From contig NC_083339.1 of the NCBI RefSeq assembly GCF_019175385.1, positions 110,531,601 through 110,595,600 of the forward strand: a stretch of DNA of 64,000 nt, given 5' to 3'. The position numbers and the translations under genes are program-made. The notes under the pieces are model-generated. The model worked only from the letters and a program-made list of their open reading frames with translations. It did not search any database and was not told where the DNA came from. This document shows positions 11,469 through 22,940 of the stretch, one piece after another (within the stretch, counting starts at the first letter, position 1; every line of letters begins with the position of its first letter). Origin of the DNA: Lycium barbarum (lineage: Eukaryota; Streptophyta; Magnoliopsida; Solanales; Solanaceae).

Positions 11469-11478
11469 CTTATATAGG
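11469..11478 (-). promoter_or_regulatory. TATA box for the Tat antisense gene
   Basis: On the minus strand the sequence reads CCTATATAAG, a near-ideal plant TATA box, about 290 bp upstream of the antisense ATG at 11184. It is followed by a C/T-rich stretch that could be the 5' leader. It lies inside the element and outside the LTR, so the antisense gene would not depend on the LTR promoter. Confidence 0.65.
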
Positions 11479-11732
11479 CATGGGAGCCGAACGGTTACCG
11501 ATGCCAGCCAACCAGGGGGAGCCATGTGTCCCATAATTAATGAGGAATGACCTGAAGCGATGTGCGTTACGGAGGTTGTCAGAGTTGACCATTCGAAATA
11601 AGACACGTGGCCGATGAAAAGGGGGACGTGACGCGACTGTTCCCGCCAAAACGAGAAGATGACAACGGACAAATGGAGTCGCCGATTTCTGGACTCATCC
11701 ACTTCCCGTTACTCCGATAAATCTACGGTCCG

Positions 11733-11751
11733 GGAAGTGTGGGGACTATCT
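11733..11751 (+). other. Polypurine tract of the Tat element
   Basis: The G/A-rich GGGAAGTGTGGGGACTATC sits directly before the 3' LTR start at 11752, where plus-strand priming is expected. It is interrupted by pyrimidines, as is usual in this lineage. Confidence 0.6.
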
Positions 11752-12448
11752 GTATACGGTAAAAATCGGATATATATATTAAACCGGTGAGACCAAAGAC
11801 CGAAGGAAGGAAGGAACAAGAACGTGCACGAAGGCTTCGATTCTGAACCGGAGGAATGTTTGGATCGAAGCAGAGGAAGGGCATCATTTGGTCCGGTTCC
11901 CCCATGACCGGGTTAGTCGTTGCCGTTGGTCCATTAGGTCGAGGCCGTTAGTCCGTTTGATCGTAGCCGTTGGTCCGGGAGATCCGTTGCGCAGTTGCCA
12001 CACGTCGATAACGTCCTGCCATGTTCAACTGCCAATCCTACGGGTGTCACATCGTACGGTCAACCTAACCCAACCTAATCCAACTTAGAACGTTTTCTTT
12101 ATTATTTTATTTTTCATGTTGTATGAAGCTCATGGGGCAATACTATAAATAAGGGGCATTGTCCTCCTTTTTAGGGGTTGGATCCTTAATGTCAAGAACT
12201 CTTGTAATAGCAAAAAATATATAGAACTCTCTCTCTCAAATATCTGATTTCGATCCACACTTGTCGTGTTCATCTCTTATATTGCTTCAATCAAGTAACA
12301 CTCAAGTCTATAGCAAACCATCGATCATCAAGTTGCTTCTTTATAGCATATTCATATATTTCTTTTCTCTCTCAAATAGATTGAGGCTTAACCACATATC
12401 CTATAACTACTCACAAATTTAATTGATTATCCGAATTCGGGGTAAACA
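11752..12448 (+). repeat. 3' LTR of the Tat element
   Basis: It begins TGTATACGG and ends GGTAAACA, followed by the second AAATT duplication (12449-12453). It carries its own TATAAATA at 12144-12151. Confidence 0.93.
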
Positions 12449-13745
12449 AAATTAGAGTCATTTTATCAATCAAATAGTATAAGTAGTAACTAATTGTTTA
12501 TCTAGCATTTAATATATTTTCTATCACTACTGGTAAATACATGATATCATAATTTTCAAAGACAATCAGATGATGTTAAATCAAGTAAAATATTTACGAA
12601 TACCCTAAATTTAACACACTTTTATTGTTTAGAAAGCATAATTAGCTTTTATAAGAAATTTTAAAAATAAAAATGCTAGTCAAAATATAATTACAGTTAA
12701 AAAATAAGATAATATATGTGTGTATCTCACTCTTTTTAAGAAAATTCAAGCTCACTACAGCAAAATCTCCACTGGTTCAGTAATAATTATCTTGATTTGT
12801 CTCCTTCAGAATACAACAGTCCGGAAACGTTATATGACTCGAACAAACTCCAGACAAGTTATTGGATCTAAAGCTCTACCAAAAGAACACATTACTTCAA
12901 CAAGTAAAATTCTCTCTTTTACAACACTAACCTCACTTAGTTGTCATGCACTCTACAATATTTTTCACACACCATCACAAAGTAAAAATGACTACTATTT
13001 ATAGGTGTTGGAATTCTTCTTTGAAATAAATTGAAAGATAGTGGGGTAATAAGTTATGATATTATGGAAGAATATGGAGATAACGAACAATTATCACTCT
13101 CTAGATCATGAAGTAATAATTTAACAGGAGTTATGACCACTTTCTCTACTTAATAGTCAACGTCAATAATATAATTTAATATTATTATTTTAATATTAAA
13201 ATGTAATCTAGAAATTCCCCCCCCCCCCCCCCCCACACCCCAATCCATTTTAATTTTAAAATAAGAGAGTTGTTGAACGGAAGATATTTTATATAATGAA
13301 GGTGTGCTCCAGGGGGTAGGGGAAAATCTACCACGTTTGATGTGGGTTCCTGGAAACCCAGTAATTTTTTTTCGGATCCTACATTTATATTATGAAATTC
13401 ATTCGATATATTAAAAATAAAAATAAAAATTAGTTGTGAATCCACAATTAAGGTTTGTTGTTGGATCCATGGCAAAGAAGGGCAAATCCACAATTAAGGT
13501 TTATTGTTGGATAAATGGCAAAAAAGGGACTGGCTAAAGCTCTGCTTCTCTCATCGATCAGGGTTTGAAACTTCTTAGGCGTTTTAAACTCCTCTTTCGT
13601 TTTTTAACAAACATCGGTTTTGTTTCTATTTTCTTTTTTAAAAATCGCAAAAGTATAATTAAAAGGAGATCACAACCAAATTTAAAACTTGCTAAAGCCA
13701 AATCTTAGTTTTTCAAATCAACTTTGAAACCTAAAATTTAAAAGG
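12449..13745. other. AT-rich intergenic DNA
   Basis: No gene is seen. The stretch holds an 18-base C run at about 13217-13234 and a two-copy 46-bp direct repeat at 13441-13530 (TCCACAATTAAGGTTTGTTG, with the second unit slightly changed). The open frames at 12720-13004 and 13185-13493 have no domain and sit in low-complexity sequence. Confidence 0.6.
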
Positions 13746-14027
13746 CTTAATGCATATGCGGCCCCCTAAACTAGACCTTTTTTTCCATTTTGGCACATCA
13801 ACTAAGTATTGTTCCTATTGAACTCCTGAACTTGGTCTCAAGTGTGTCTATCAAACATAATCCGACTTACATAACATATATATGGCGAGTCTTTTTTTTT
13901 TTAGCCTTGCGTGTGAATGTCAATCATATCCTACGTGGAAAATCCAACCAATTAAAACACTCTACCCATTTTAATTATACACATCAAATAGGAAGAAGTG
14001 TGCTACTATGTTATACAAGTGAAGAAC

Positions 14028-15513
14028 CGTTACACCTCGTAATTTTTTGCGTCGTGTGTGTCGTAAGTAAAATAACGTAAGACGGAGAGGCCATGGAACT
14101 CCTATAAGGTTAAGGAAGACCTTTAACAAGTGTTAAGTAAGTATTTAAAGGTTTCGCGGTCAAGTTAAGTGAAGGAATCAAGTTCGCGGAAAATGGGGGA
14201 AAAACTTGGCAGAATTCTGGACAGGATTTCGGTCCAACTTTAGGGAGGTATATTTTCTAGAATATGAGGAGTTATGAAATGCATAACCTATGTAAATTCA
14301 AGTTCAGAAAGTCTTCTTTCCAATGCAACTGACAGATCACAAATCTGAGAAGTACGGGATCATGTACGTCCCGTACCTCATTTTCCAAAAGTTGTTAGAA
14401 TGTTGGATTTTTGAGGGTCCAAGTACAAGACGTACATGGAAGTACGCCTGTACATGGAGAGCGTACATTTGAGGCGGTGGAAATGTTTTTAAGTGTTTAA
14501 AAGGTCCAAGCTCATTTTTTTCATTCCCAACAGGCCCTAGAGACCTCTAGAAACCCTCTCAAACATTTCCTAAGTAAACCCAAGATAAATCAAAGATCAA
14601 AAGTGAGGATCAAGTGCCTAGGGTTTTCAAAGTCTTATTGAAGCTTGTCTCTTCTTCTTATAGAAGCTTTGGAGGATACTTCAAGGTGAAGTGATCTTGG
14701 AATTGAAGTGCTCTTGAGTTCTTGAGGTAAGATTTCATCTTATTTGCATGTTTATGAGTTTATGTGATATTTATGCTAAGGTTTGAGGGAAAGAAATTGG
14801 AGGAAAGGTTTAAACATGAACTTGATGTTATTTTGAGTTGTAATCAAACTTGAGCCATAATTGTTTGTGTGTTTTGAGCAAGATCTTGTTATGGGGATAA
14901 TAGTTAATGTTGAGAATCTGTTGAGTTTGTTTAGAAGAAGAAAGTGTTATATACAAGCGTATATCGGGCTGCTCAATTGTGTATCTTTAAATGTTGTGGA
15001 TATAAGTTTAAAGAAGATCATATGAGGTTGTTATGTTAATTGTTGGTTGTGGACTTTGTGGTGATGATTAAGAAATAGGAGAAATGTTGCATGTTTCACT
15101 TTAGAATAGAGTTATCATTGATATACATGATATACTAGTGCTATCTAAGTTGTATATGTATTCCTTTGTTATAGGATTGACGCTCTAGTTGTGATAAGCT
15201 TGTTGTTGGATTACTTGGATGACTTGGGGTATGTTAAGCCTAACTTTCCTTCTTTTTGGCATGATCCTTATGAACGGAACGTAAACGTAATGCTACTCCA
15301 TAATGAATTCAATTCTTAGTAGCTAGGGATGTTCCATGTTGATTTATGTTTTAGAATGTTATTCTCAGTAAGTTCTTCTTCAGATTCAGTATGATTCATA
15401 GAGTCACTTATTGATGAAAATGCTATCTTATAATGATGTTCGGAGGTGTAATGACTTTCCGTCACTCCGACAGACTCAGGATGTGCTCTTATCACATTCT
15501 CGCATTACATTTC

Positions 15514-15557
<44 letters not shown>

Positions 15558-16408
15558 CCCCTCAGGCGTTATATACGCGTATACTATGTATTATATATAT
15601 ATGTTGGGGTATGGGGAAGGTGACGATGTTATATACGCACTACCACCTGATCAGCTGGTCAAATGATGATGATGATGCCCACAGAGGCTGATATGATACG
15701 ATGGGATGCCCACAGAGGCTTGACAGGCGTTATGTACGCATATATGTGTAAGACCCTTATACATGCATGCACCATATTTAGGTATATCATTGGCCCACAG
15801 AGGTAGTTCAGACATACAAATTGCATTCATTTCATCCTATGTTTCCCTATGTCTCTTTCATATTACTTTCATGCCTTACATACTCAATACTTTGTCCGTA
15901 CTGATATCCCTTTCTGCAGGCGCCGCGTTTCATGCCCGCAGGTTCAGGTGGACAGATAGACGATCCGTCACTGTAGGTTGTTGTTCAGCTGATATTGGAG
16001 CGCTCCTCTTGTTCCGGAGTTGCTGTAGAGTTTTGGTACGTTATACTTTTATGTACATATGGGTAAGGCGGAGCCCTGTCCCGTCCTTTTTATGTCAGAT
16101 ACTCCAGTAGAGGCTTGTAGACAGCCATGGTATAGTTAGACTTTATTTGGCCTTTTGGCCCACATTTTTGCTGCATAGTATTGCACGTTGGCCTTGTCGG
16201 CTTGCATAGTTTTGTCTGATTTAGTTGTATAGTGTATCTTCTTGGGCCCATTCCTTTTTCACCATATCTCTTGTATGATTTAGTAGATTTTCATCTGGTG
16301 ACCCCGAGATCCACTCTTGTTTATGACGATGATAGGAAAGCATATTTAGCGGTGCTCGGCGGGTAAGGCCAGGGTGCCCGTCATGGCCCACCAATTTGGG
16401 TCGTGACA
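14028..16408 (+). repeat. Solo LTR, 2.38 kb, gypsy type
   Basis: It runs from CGTTACACCTCG (first base changed from the usual T) to GGGTCGTGACA. Perfect AGAAC duplications flank it at 14023-14027 and 16409-16413. There is no internal region, so it is a recombination product of a full element. Its first 150 bp resemble the LTRs of the element at 17719. It holds a TA microsatellite at 15518-15555 and short CCCACAGAGGCT repeats at 15678-15720. Open frames such as 15433-15666 are repeat-derived. Confidence 0.9.
15518..15555. repeat. (TA)n microsatellite
   Basis: About 19 uninterrupted TA units inside the solo LTR. Length is expected to vary between individuals. Confidence 0.9.
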
Positions 16409-16429
16409 AGAACCACCACTTAAACCAAT

Positions 16430-16612
16430 CAAATAACAAAACTGGAAAATAAGAAATCAAAATTGGAAACTAAAACTGAAAATAAAAACTAAAAACTAAA
16501 AAATAAGAAACCAAAACTGGAAAATAGAAACTGAAAACTAAAACTGGAAAATTAAAAAATAAGAAATCAAAACTGGAAACCAACCTGAAAACTAAAAAAC
16601 GAAAACGAAAAC
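16430..16612. repeat. A-rich degenerate simple repeat
   Basis: Repeated variants of AAAACTGGAAAATAAGAAATC with almost no T. It is the inner part of the right arm of the TIR element. Confidence 0.7.
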
Positions 16613-17059
16613 TTAATATCTGATGTGTATAATTAAAATGGGTGGGTGTTTTAATTGGTTGAGTTTTTCAAGTAGGATATGATTGACATTCACGCGCAAG
16701 GCTAAAAAAATGAGACTCACCATATATATGCTATATAAGTCGGATTATGTTTGATAGACACACTTGAGGTCAAGTTTAGGGGCTCAATAGGAACAACACT
16801 TAGTTGTGGTGACAAAATGGAAAAAAGAAATTAGTTTAGAGGGTCACATATGCATTAAGACACTTTGAAAAGTAAAACAGCTTAATGTTCAAGAAAGTTA
16901 TTGTTGGTTTTTCCTTTTGTAGTTGCAGCTAGGCGCTAGCCACTGCCATCCTTCATTCCTCATTTTTTTTTCTTCCTCCCTTTTTTTTTCCTCTTATATT
17001 GTAGTACAATATCTAATACAATAATTTTTCTGATCATTTCATGACCTATTGGTCATGAT

Positions 17060-17713
17060 ATATATATATAGGGAAATTTCAAATTTGTGCTATCTCGATT
17101 TTCATGAGTGTTTTTTAGAACAAGTCCAATTCTCATAGGAAGCGGTCTACTTGTATATTCACATAGGTGAAATCTGTCAAGGGTGCTTATCGCACTCATA
17201 CGAACTACATATTTTCATTAAGAGTGCATAGATTCAACCTCTATAAATCATTACAGGATAAATGCATTCACACCACAGTGAGAAAACAAAAATAAATATC
17301 GTAGTGCATCTCAAAATAAGTCATCATATAATTCATTTTTCCATTGAACCTGGTTATAGGTTTTCTAATCCTAGATTGGATTTTCTTATATATGACTCAT
17401 GAATTTATAAGTTTCAATTCCTTTCCCTTCGATGTGTCCCACACCTTTCTCTTGCCAAGGTCTTGGGTAGTCGATCCTACAAGATTATCACATGATTTAA
17501 CATAATAAACATTAATGGTCTGTACCACTTGTCAAATATGATCTTGCATTACTGTGTTTTCTGATTATGAATCTAAACCTAATGTTGTAATCCCGATTTT
17601 GAACTCTAGAAATTGCAACAGTGCTATCATAATGAATTAACATAGGAGCAATTAATTTTTCAAAATAAGATATTGGAGATAATGCAACCAATTTGCTTTT
17701 TCACTAGTTGAAG
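17060..17713 (-). pseudogene. Old copia retrotransposon, 3' end of pol
   Basis: Read on the minus strand, this continues directly from the copia fragment at 25236-25760 once the gypsy element between them is removed. Near the junction it encodes a patchy match to the copia RNase H tail, with the phrases HYDSTVAISRVQNRDYN and SCDNLV followed by frameshifts. It is heavily decayed with many stops. The lower-coordinate part is presumably the element's 3' untranslated region; I did not find a clear LTR. Confidence 0.65.
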
Positions 17714-17718
17714 CTAAA

Positions 17719-19757
17719 TGTTACACCTCGAATATTTTCACTCGTTTGCATCGTGAGTAAACTAACGTAAGCTCGGAGAGTTTATGGAACCCTTATAAGG
17801 TTAAGGAATACTCTTAACAAGTGTTAAGCAAGTGTCTAAAGGTTGTGGGATCAAGCAAATCGAAGAAAATAAGTTTGTCAAAAATTTGGCAGAATTTTGG
17901 ACAGAAATTTTGAGTCAAATTTAGAGAAGTATAGCTCCTAGCATATGAAGAGTTTTGAAGTAAAGTAAATGCATAAATTGAATTCCATGAAGTCTAGCTT
18001 CCAACGCAATAAACCGCTCGTCTATATGACATCGGAGTAGAGAGTTATAGACGTTACAAGTTAGGCCGACGGAGCTGAGACGCGCCCAGCTACAGTGCGG
18101 GAACATTCTAGGTCGGTACAAACCTACTCTAGAACAATATAAAAGGGGGTTTACCCCTTATTTTCATCCAAAACCACCCCCAAAAATGTCCTAAAACCTC
18201 TGGAACTTTCTCCCAACTTCCACCCATAAATATTAGCCCAAATCAAGTGTAATCTCGGGATTTAGGTTCGGATAACGTATAGTTGTGATTATAGTATCGT
18301 GCTGCGGTGAATCTTGGCTTAGATACAAGGCGGATATTGAAGATATTGCAGCTCTAGTGGGAATGAGATCTACGAGCTTGGGAGGATAAGCATTAAGTAG
18401 TAAGAGACCAAAAAGGTATGTTAAGGCTGTCCCTTTCTTTCTAAAGGCATGATTCTTTCTTACAAACCTATACATACTTTCCATAACATCCTTGTTCCCA
18501 AAAAGCTAGAAGTTCATGATTCTCAAAGTTCTTATGATGCCAAAGATAGATGTTTTCTATGATGATAATGATGATGATGATGATCCCATTCTAGAGATTC
18601 CAAAGCTTATGGATCTGATGCTATTATGAGATTATTGATCTTATTTCATGATTTTCTTGATTTTATTCATTGTTATTGATCTCACCTTATGTTTCTTGTT
18701 CCTTCGAGGTGAGATATAGAGATGACGATGATTCCATAATGACACATCGGAGGTTACCGACCTTACGTCACTCCGATAAAGTAGTAGCTCTTATTTAGGC
18801 TCTTATGCATGCTATTTATATTATATATGTATATAGCTATTTTGTGATACTGAGCCTTACTATGGCCGGGTACGGATATTACCAAGTCCTATTATGGCCG
18901 GGTACCAATATTACCGAGTCCTATTATGGCCCGGTACCGATATTACCGAGTCCTATTATGGCCGGGTACCGATATTACCGAGTCCTGTTATGGCCGGGTA
19001 CAGATATTACCGAGTCTTGTTATGGCTGGGTATCGATATTATCGAGTCCTATTATAGGCGGGCACCGATATTACCGAGCCTTTCTATGGTCGGGTATCGA
19101 TATTGTATAGGTATGTATATGGATATATGAAACGTTTCTTCTAGAAAAAGGTTAAGTAAGCATGATGAATGTCTTAAAAGGTATCAAAGGTATAAACGGT
19201 TCTTTTATCTTACGCTATTCGTCGTGCTTTTATCATGTTACTATACATGCCTTGCATACTCAATACATTATTCGTACTGACGTTCTTTTTTGTAGACGTT
19301 GCGTTCATGCCCGCAGGGAAGCAGGGAGACGGATCGGATCCTTAGGAGCTTCATCAGCGGAGTCTCAGAAGCGCTCCATTTGCTTCGGAGTCGTAGTCTA
19401 TTAGTATTACTCTTTTGTGTATATACTTGGGCATGGTGAAGTCCTGTCCCATCTTTATGGATTCCTGTATTCTATATAGAGGCTCGTAGACAGATGTATG
19501 TAGCTAGATGTCCCCTAACCTTATTAGTTCATATTGCTGTTTAATATTTTGGCAACCTTGTCAGCTTATGATGATGGGCATCATTGTTGATGATTATATA
19601 GAAATGTGTCGTTATCTTGTGACATATGCCCTTACAGATCATGATACTCATGAGCTATCTTTATGGTCCACCTAGAGATGATTATAAGATGTATGTTCAG
19701 AGGTGCTCGGTAGGTTAGTTTCGGGTGCCCGTCATGGACCTCTGGTGGGTCGTGACA
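17719..19757 (+). repeat. 5' LTR of the chromovirus-like element
   Basis: 2,039 bp, TGTTACACCTCG to GGGTCGTGACA. It retains an array of 32-bp repeats (18859-19105) that the 3' LTR has lost. The segment 18240-18653 is almost identical to 24280-24690 in the other LTR, while the first 350 bp are clearly more diverged. Confidence 0.93.
18859..19105 (+). repeat. 32-bp tandem repeat, about 7.7 units, in the 5' LTR
   Basis: Units centre on TATGGCCGGGTACCGATATT followed by ACCGAGTCC. Later units diverge more than the central ones. An open frame runs through the array (18805-19110) only because 32-bp units happen to lack stops; it is not a gene. Confidence 0.9.
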
Positions 19758-19761
19758 AAAG

Positions 19762-19773
19762 TGGTATCAGAGC
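19762..19773 (+). other. Primer-binding site, initiator tRNA-Met type
   Basis: TGGTATCAGAGC, five bases after the 5' LTR end. This is the standard plant retrotransposon primer site. Confidence 0.9.
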
Positions 19774-19954
19774 AGTTCGTCCTAAGGTGTGTCTATGAGC
19801 CGTGTCCAGTAGAGTATTATTTATGAGTGTGAAGCGCGCCACACTTATAAACAGAAGGCTGCGGGGAATTTAGGAATGATTGACCTTTCTTTCTCATCTT
19901 AGATCGTGCGATAGAGCTATGTTATCAGGATTCCCTTTTCCCTAATCGTGTGTT

Positions 19955-21367
19955 ATGATTTCAGCGATGCCTATGAAGAGAAAAGCAGCAGCGGCCCAAA
20001 AGGGAAAGACAGTGACCGGAAGGAGGACTGAGCGGGAGCCGCCGGTAGATATAGAGGAGGGTGAGTCTCAGAATGAGGTTCCATGTCGGACCCCTTATAC
20101 TCTACCCGTTTCAGAGGAACATGAAGGGGCTTCAGCTCTAACTCCAATACCCCCAGTTCCTCCACCAGATGCCTTCGGTCAGGATATGAGAGAGGCTATT
20201 CAATTGCTGACTCAGTCAGTCGCCGTTCAGGCTCAGCGACAGGGTGCGGGTCATGATGATAGGGCGATCAATGCAAGAACCCGTGATTTTATTAGCTTGA
20301 ACCCTCCCGAATTCTTTGGGTCAAAACCGAATGAGGACCCGCAAAGCTTTATAGACGGAATATCGATAACCTTGCGGATAATGCATGCTTTGGATGTGGA
20401 GTCGGTAGAGTTGGCCTCCTATAGATTACGGGATGTTGCGGTTTATTGGTATACGGTTTGGATGTCTTCTAGAAGAGTCAATGCTCCTCCACCATTATGG
20501 CAAGAGTTTGTGGATGCCTTCCTCCGACATTATTTGCCACTGAATATTCGACGGGCCCGAGCTGACAGATTCTTAAATCTTAGATAGGGGAATATGAGCG
20601 TTTGAGAGTATAGCCTCCGCTTTAATTCCTTGGCTAGGTGTGCCCCAGCCATAGTAGTTGATATGGGAAACCGTGTATATCGATTTATGAGTGGATTGGG
20701 GCCTCATTTGATTAAGGAGTGCTTAGCGGCCTCACTCCAGGAAGGAATGGATATCTCTCATATTCAGGCCCATGTCCAAAATCTGGAAAAACAACAGGAA
20801 CCGCAAAGGGGTGAGCGTGATTCTGATAAAGGGTATAGTAAGAAGGCTAGTTCTTCAGGTGTCGTCAGTGAGTTCGGAGGGGTTCAAAGGCAACAACATT
20901 CTAGGCACGCAGGCCATTCAGTGGCTAGTGCACCTCCTTGATTTGCAGGCAAGAGATTTGATCGTCCTAATTATTCCGGACAGGGTCAGAGCTCCAGAGT
21001 TTCGGGTTCCTAGAATATAAGTGAATCCGGTTAGATGAGACCGCCCTTACCACGGTGCAATCAATGTGGTAAGCCACATTTTGGACCATGCCGCTTGGGT
21101 TCGGATGTTTGCTATGCCTGTGGTCAGCCAGGCTATATTATGCGTGAATGTCCATTTCTAGGTAGACGAAGTATGGTGCAGCCTATCGGATCGGCAGCCG
21201 GATCGTCATCATCAGTGCGCCCTCTGGGACAAGACACTCAGACATCAGCAGGTCGTGTTAGAGGTAGACGGGGAGCGTCCAGCTTGAGCAGTCCTCAGAA
21301 CCGTATTTACGCATTGACTGGTCGACAGGACTTAGAGTGTTCACTCGATATTGTTACAGGTATATTG
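19955..21367 (+). pseudogene. gag: gag of the chromovirus-like element, with stops
   Basis: One frame runs from the ATG at 19955 (or 19970) to the protease without any frameshift, interrupted only by stops. The gag core is at about 20280-20800 (PPEFFGSKPNEDPQSFIDGI, then WQEFVDAFLRHYLP). The zinc knuckle near 21110-21151 reads C-x2-C-x4-Y-x4-C, with tyrosine (TAT at 21134-21136) where histidine is expected. Stops lie at 20585 (TAG), 20603 (TGA), 20939 (TGA), 21011 (TAG), 21032 (TAG) and 21368 (TAA). Every one, and the histidine change, can be explained by C to T transitions. Confidence 0.88.
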
Positions 21368-21370
21368 TAA

Positions 21371-21497
21371 GTATTTTCTTACGATGTGTATGCATTGATT
21401 GATCCGGGTTCTACATTATTATATGTTACTCCTTATATTGCTGGTCGGATTGGGACGAGACATGAATCGATTAAACCTTTCAAAGTGTTTCATTAAG
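21371..21497 (+). pseudogene. Protease fragment of the chromovirus-like element
   Basis: It follows the TAA at 21368 in the same frame: VFSYDVYALIDPGSTLLYVTP, with the active-site aspartate at 21401-21403. It stops making sense after about 21485, where the family pattern ends abruptly. Confidence 0.8.
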
Positions 21498-22940
21498 ACG
21501 TCAGTATAAGAGAACGATGTACGTTACTAAAAGCCAGATATCGACAAGGGCCATTTTATCATATAAAATATATTGGCAGGGATGTTGTACGGAGGTACGA
21601 GTATAAGAAGATATGAATATAAGACAAATGTAGGACTAAGGTACAGAAAATTCTCTTTCGAAAGCTCTCTTGTCACAAGATTATTGAGTTAGTAATACAA
21701 GGCTGAATAGCTAATGAAGGATATGAATGATGCTTTGAAGAAATTAGTTGTATGATAGTAGATGAATGAGTTTGAAGTCGTAAGTTGATACAAGATGTGC
21801 CCTTCATTAATGAGATGAAGTTGTAGTTTAAGAGAGACTTGTCTAAAGACCAAGTGTTTATGTAGCGAAGAAAAGGAGAAATATTAACAATTAGGGCAGG
21901 ATTTTAAGAATAAAAATTTGCGCTAGATACCATCACGATGATAAAATGGGAAAGTAAGTAATAGGAGAAAGGTGATTTTGGAAGAACAGTAAAGAAACTA
22001 TGAAGATCCTTTTGAGGAAAGATTAGGCCCATCCAGGACCAATACATTTACTGAAATATGTGACTCGGTACAAATATGTCCAACTGACTAGATAAAGTCA
22101 AACGATGAATAGTCACAACTAAGATTAGTTGCGGATTCGCTGAGAGTATGTACTTGTAAGAAAAAAGGAGAACTAATGGGATGTTAAATATAGAATAATA
22201 GGCTAACACCCTAAGGGGGGAAGATGATACAAACAAGTATTGGATCAGAAGTAGGCCTTGTTAAAAGATAGAAATATGATAATAAAGGAATTGGAAACTA
22301 CCTCAAAGTGATATTACACTAGCAGGCCGATAAGATGTAAGGAAGATTTGATGATAAACATAACCAGTCAGTCGTGTGCATGAATCAGTCATGTGCATGA
22401 CTAAGTAAAGATTGGAAGGGAGTACACTAAGGAGGAAATTACTCAGAATTTCAAGATAAGAGTGTAATAGGAAGTTCAGAAATGAAGAAGCGGAGAAGGA
22501 TTGAGTATGAGGGTATTCGAAGTAGATAGTAGACTAAGATAAATGTTAAGTGACATAGCCACCGCGAGCTAGTTGTGTGGATACAAAGTTCTAGCATCAC
22601 AGAACAGTTAGGAAAGCATTGTACAGGGAAGCCTTAAAGGCAAAAGTATTCGAGCCAGAATCTAGTAACATCTTGTTGATGGAAAGATGTGGAGTTATCA
22701 ATTGAGAAGGACTAAAATGAAAATGAACTATTCGGAGGAACGCGATTATTTGATGATACAAATGTGAATGATGATGATATGAGAATTCCAGGCATAGAAT
22801 ATTAAGGAAATGATCAGCATGGAATTATTCGATTATCTAGTAACTTTGGTTACCCGATTAAGATGTTCAGTTCTCTACTAGCATATGAGGATAATCAGTA
22901 TATACAGAGAAACCTAAAGAATATAGATTACTCTAGTATT
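21498..22940 (+). other. Unreadable pol remnant of the chromovirus-like element
   Basis: A purine-rich, stop-filled stretch. I could not recognise reverse transcriptase or RNase H motifs in any frame, including a YxDD box. Its place between protease and integrase says it derives from pol, but the sequence is far more altered than gag. Confidence 0.55.

Larger units (their letters stand above)
699..12448 (+). mobile_element. Ty3/gypsy LTR retrotransposon, Tat lineage, complete but inactive
   Basis: The element is 11,750 bp long. It has LTRs of 704 and 697 bp beginning TGTATACGG and ending GGTAAACA, flanked by perfect AAATT duplications at 694-698 and 12449-12453. Order inside: primer site, gag, protease, reverse transcriptase, RNase H, a second (archaeal-type) RNase H, integrase, spacer, then a reverse-strand gene. 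Two RNase H domains plus an antisense gene point to the Tat/Retand lineage. Counting by eye, the LTRs differ at roughly 20 substitutions plus three indels over about 690 bp (about 3%), so insertion is fairly recent. gag, pol and the antisense gene all carry stops and frameshifts, so this copy cannot move on its own. Confidence 0.93.
13746..16859. mobile_element. DNA element with about 245-bp terminal inverted repeats, split by a solo LTR
   Basis: Positions 13746-13990 and 16617-16859 are inverted copies of each other, both starting CTTAATGCATATG and sharing blocks such as AAACATAATCCGACTTA and TGAATGTCAATCATATCCTA. Without the inserted LTR (14028-16408) and its duplicated target, the element is about 730 bp. 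There is no transposase, so it would be non-autonomous. Long inverted repeats suggest a Mutator-like or foldback element. I could not find a clear target-site duplication around it, so the family is unsettled. Confidence 0.7.

Noticed and set aside
18233..18484. Nearly identical minus-strand frames in both chromovirus LTRs (also 24272-24523)
   Set aside because: Similarity comes from the LTR pair; no domain and no independent conservation.
18805..19110. Repetitive frame with a tandem peptide pattern
   Set aside because: It is the 32-bp repeat array read in frame, not a gene.
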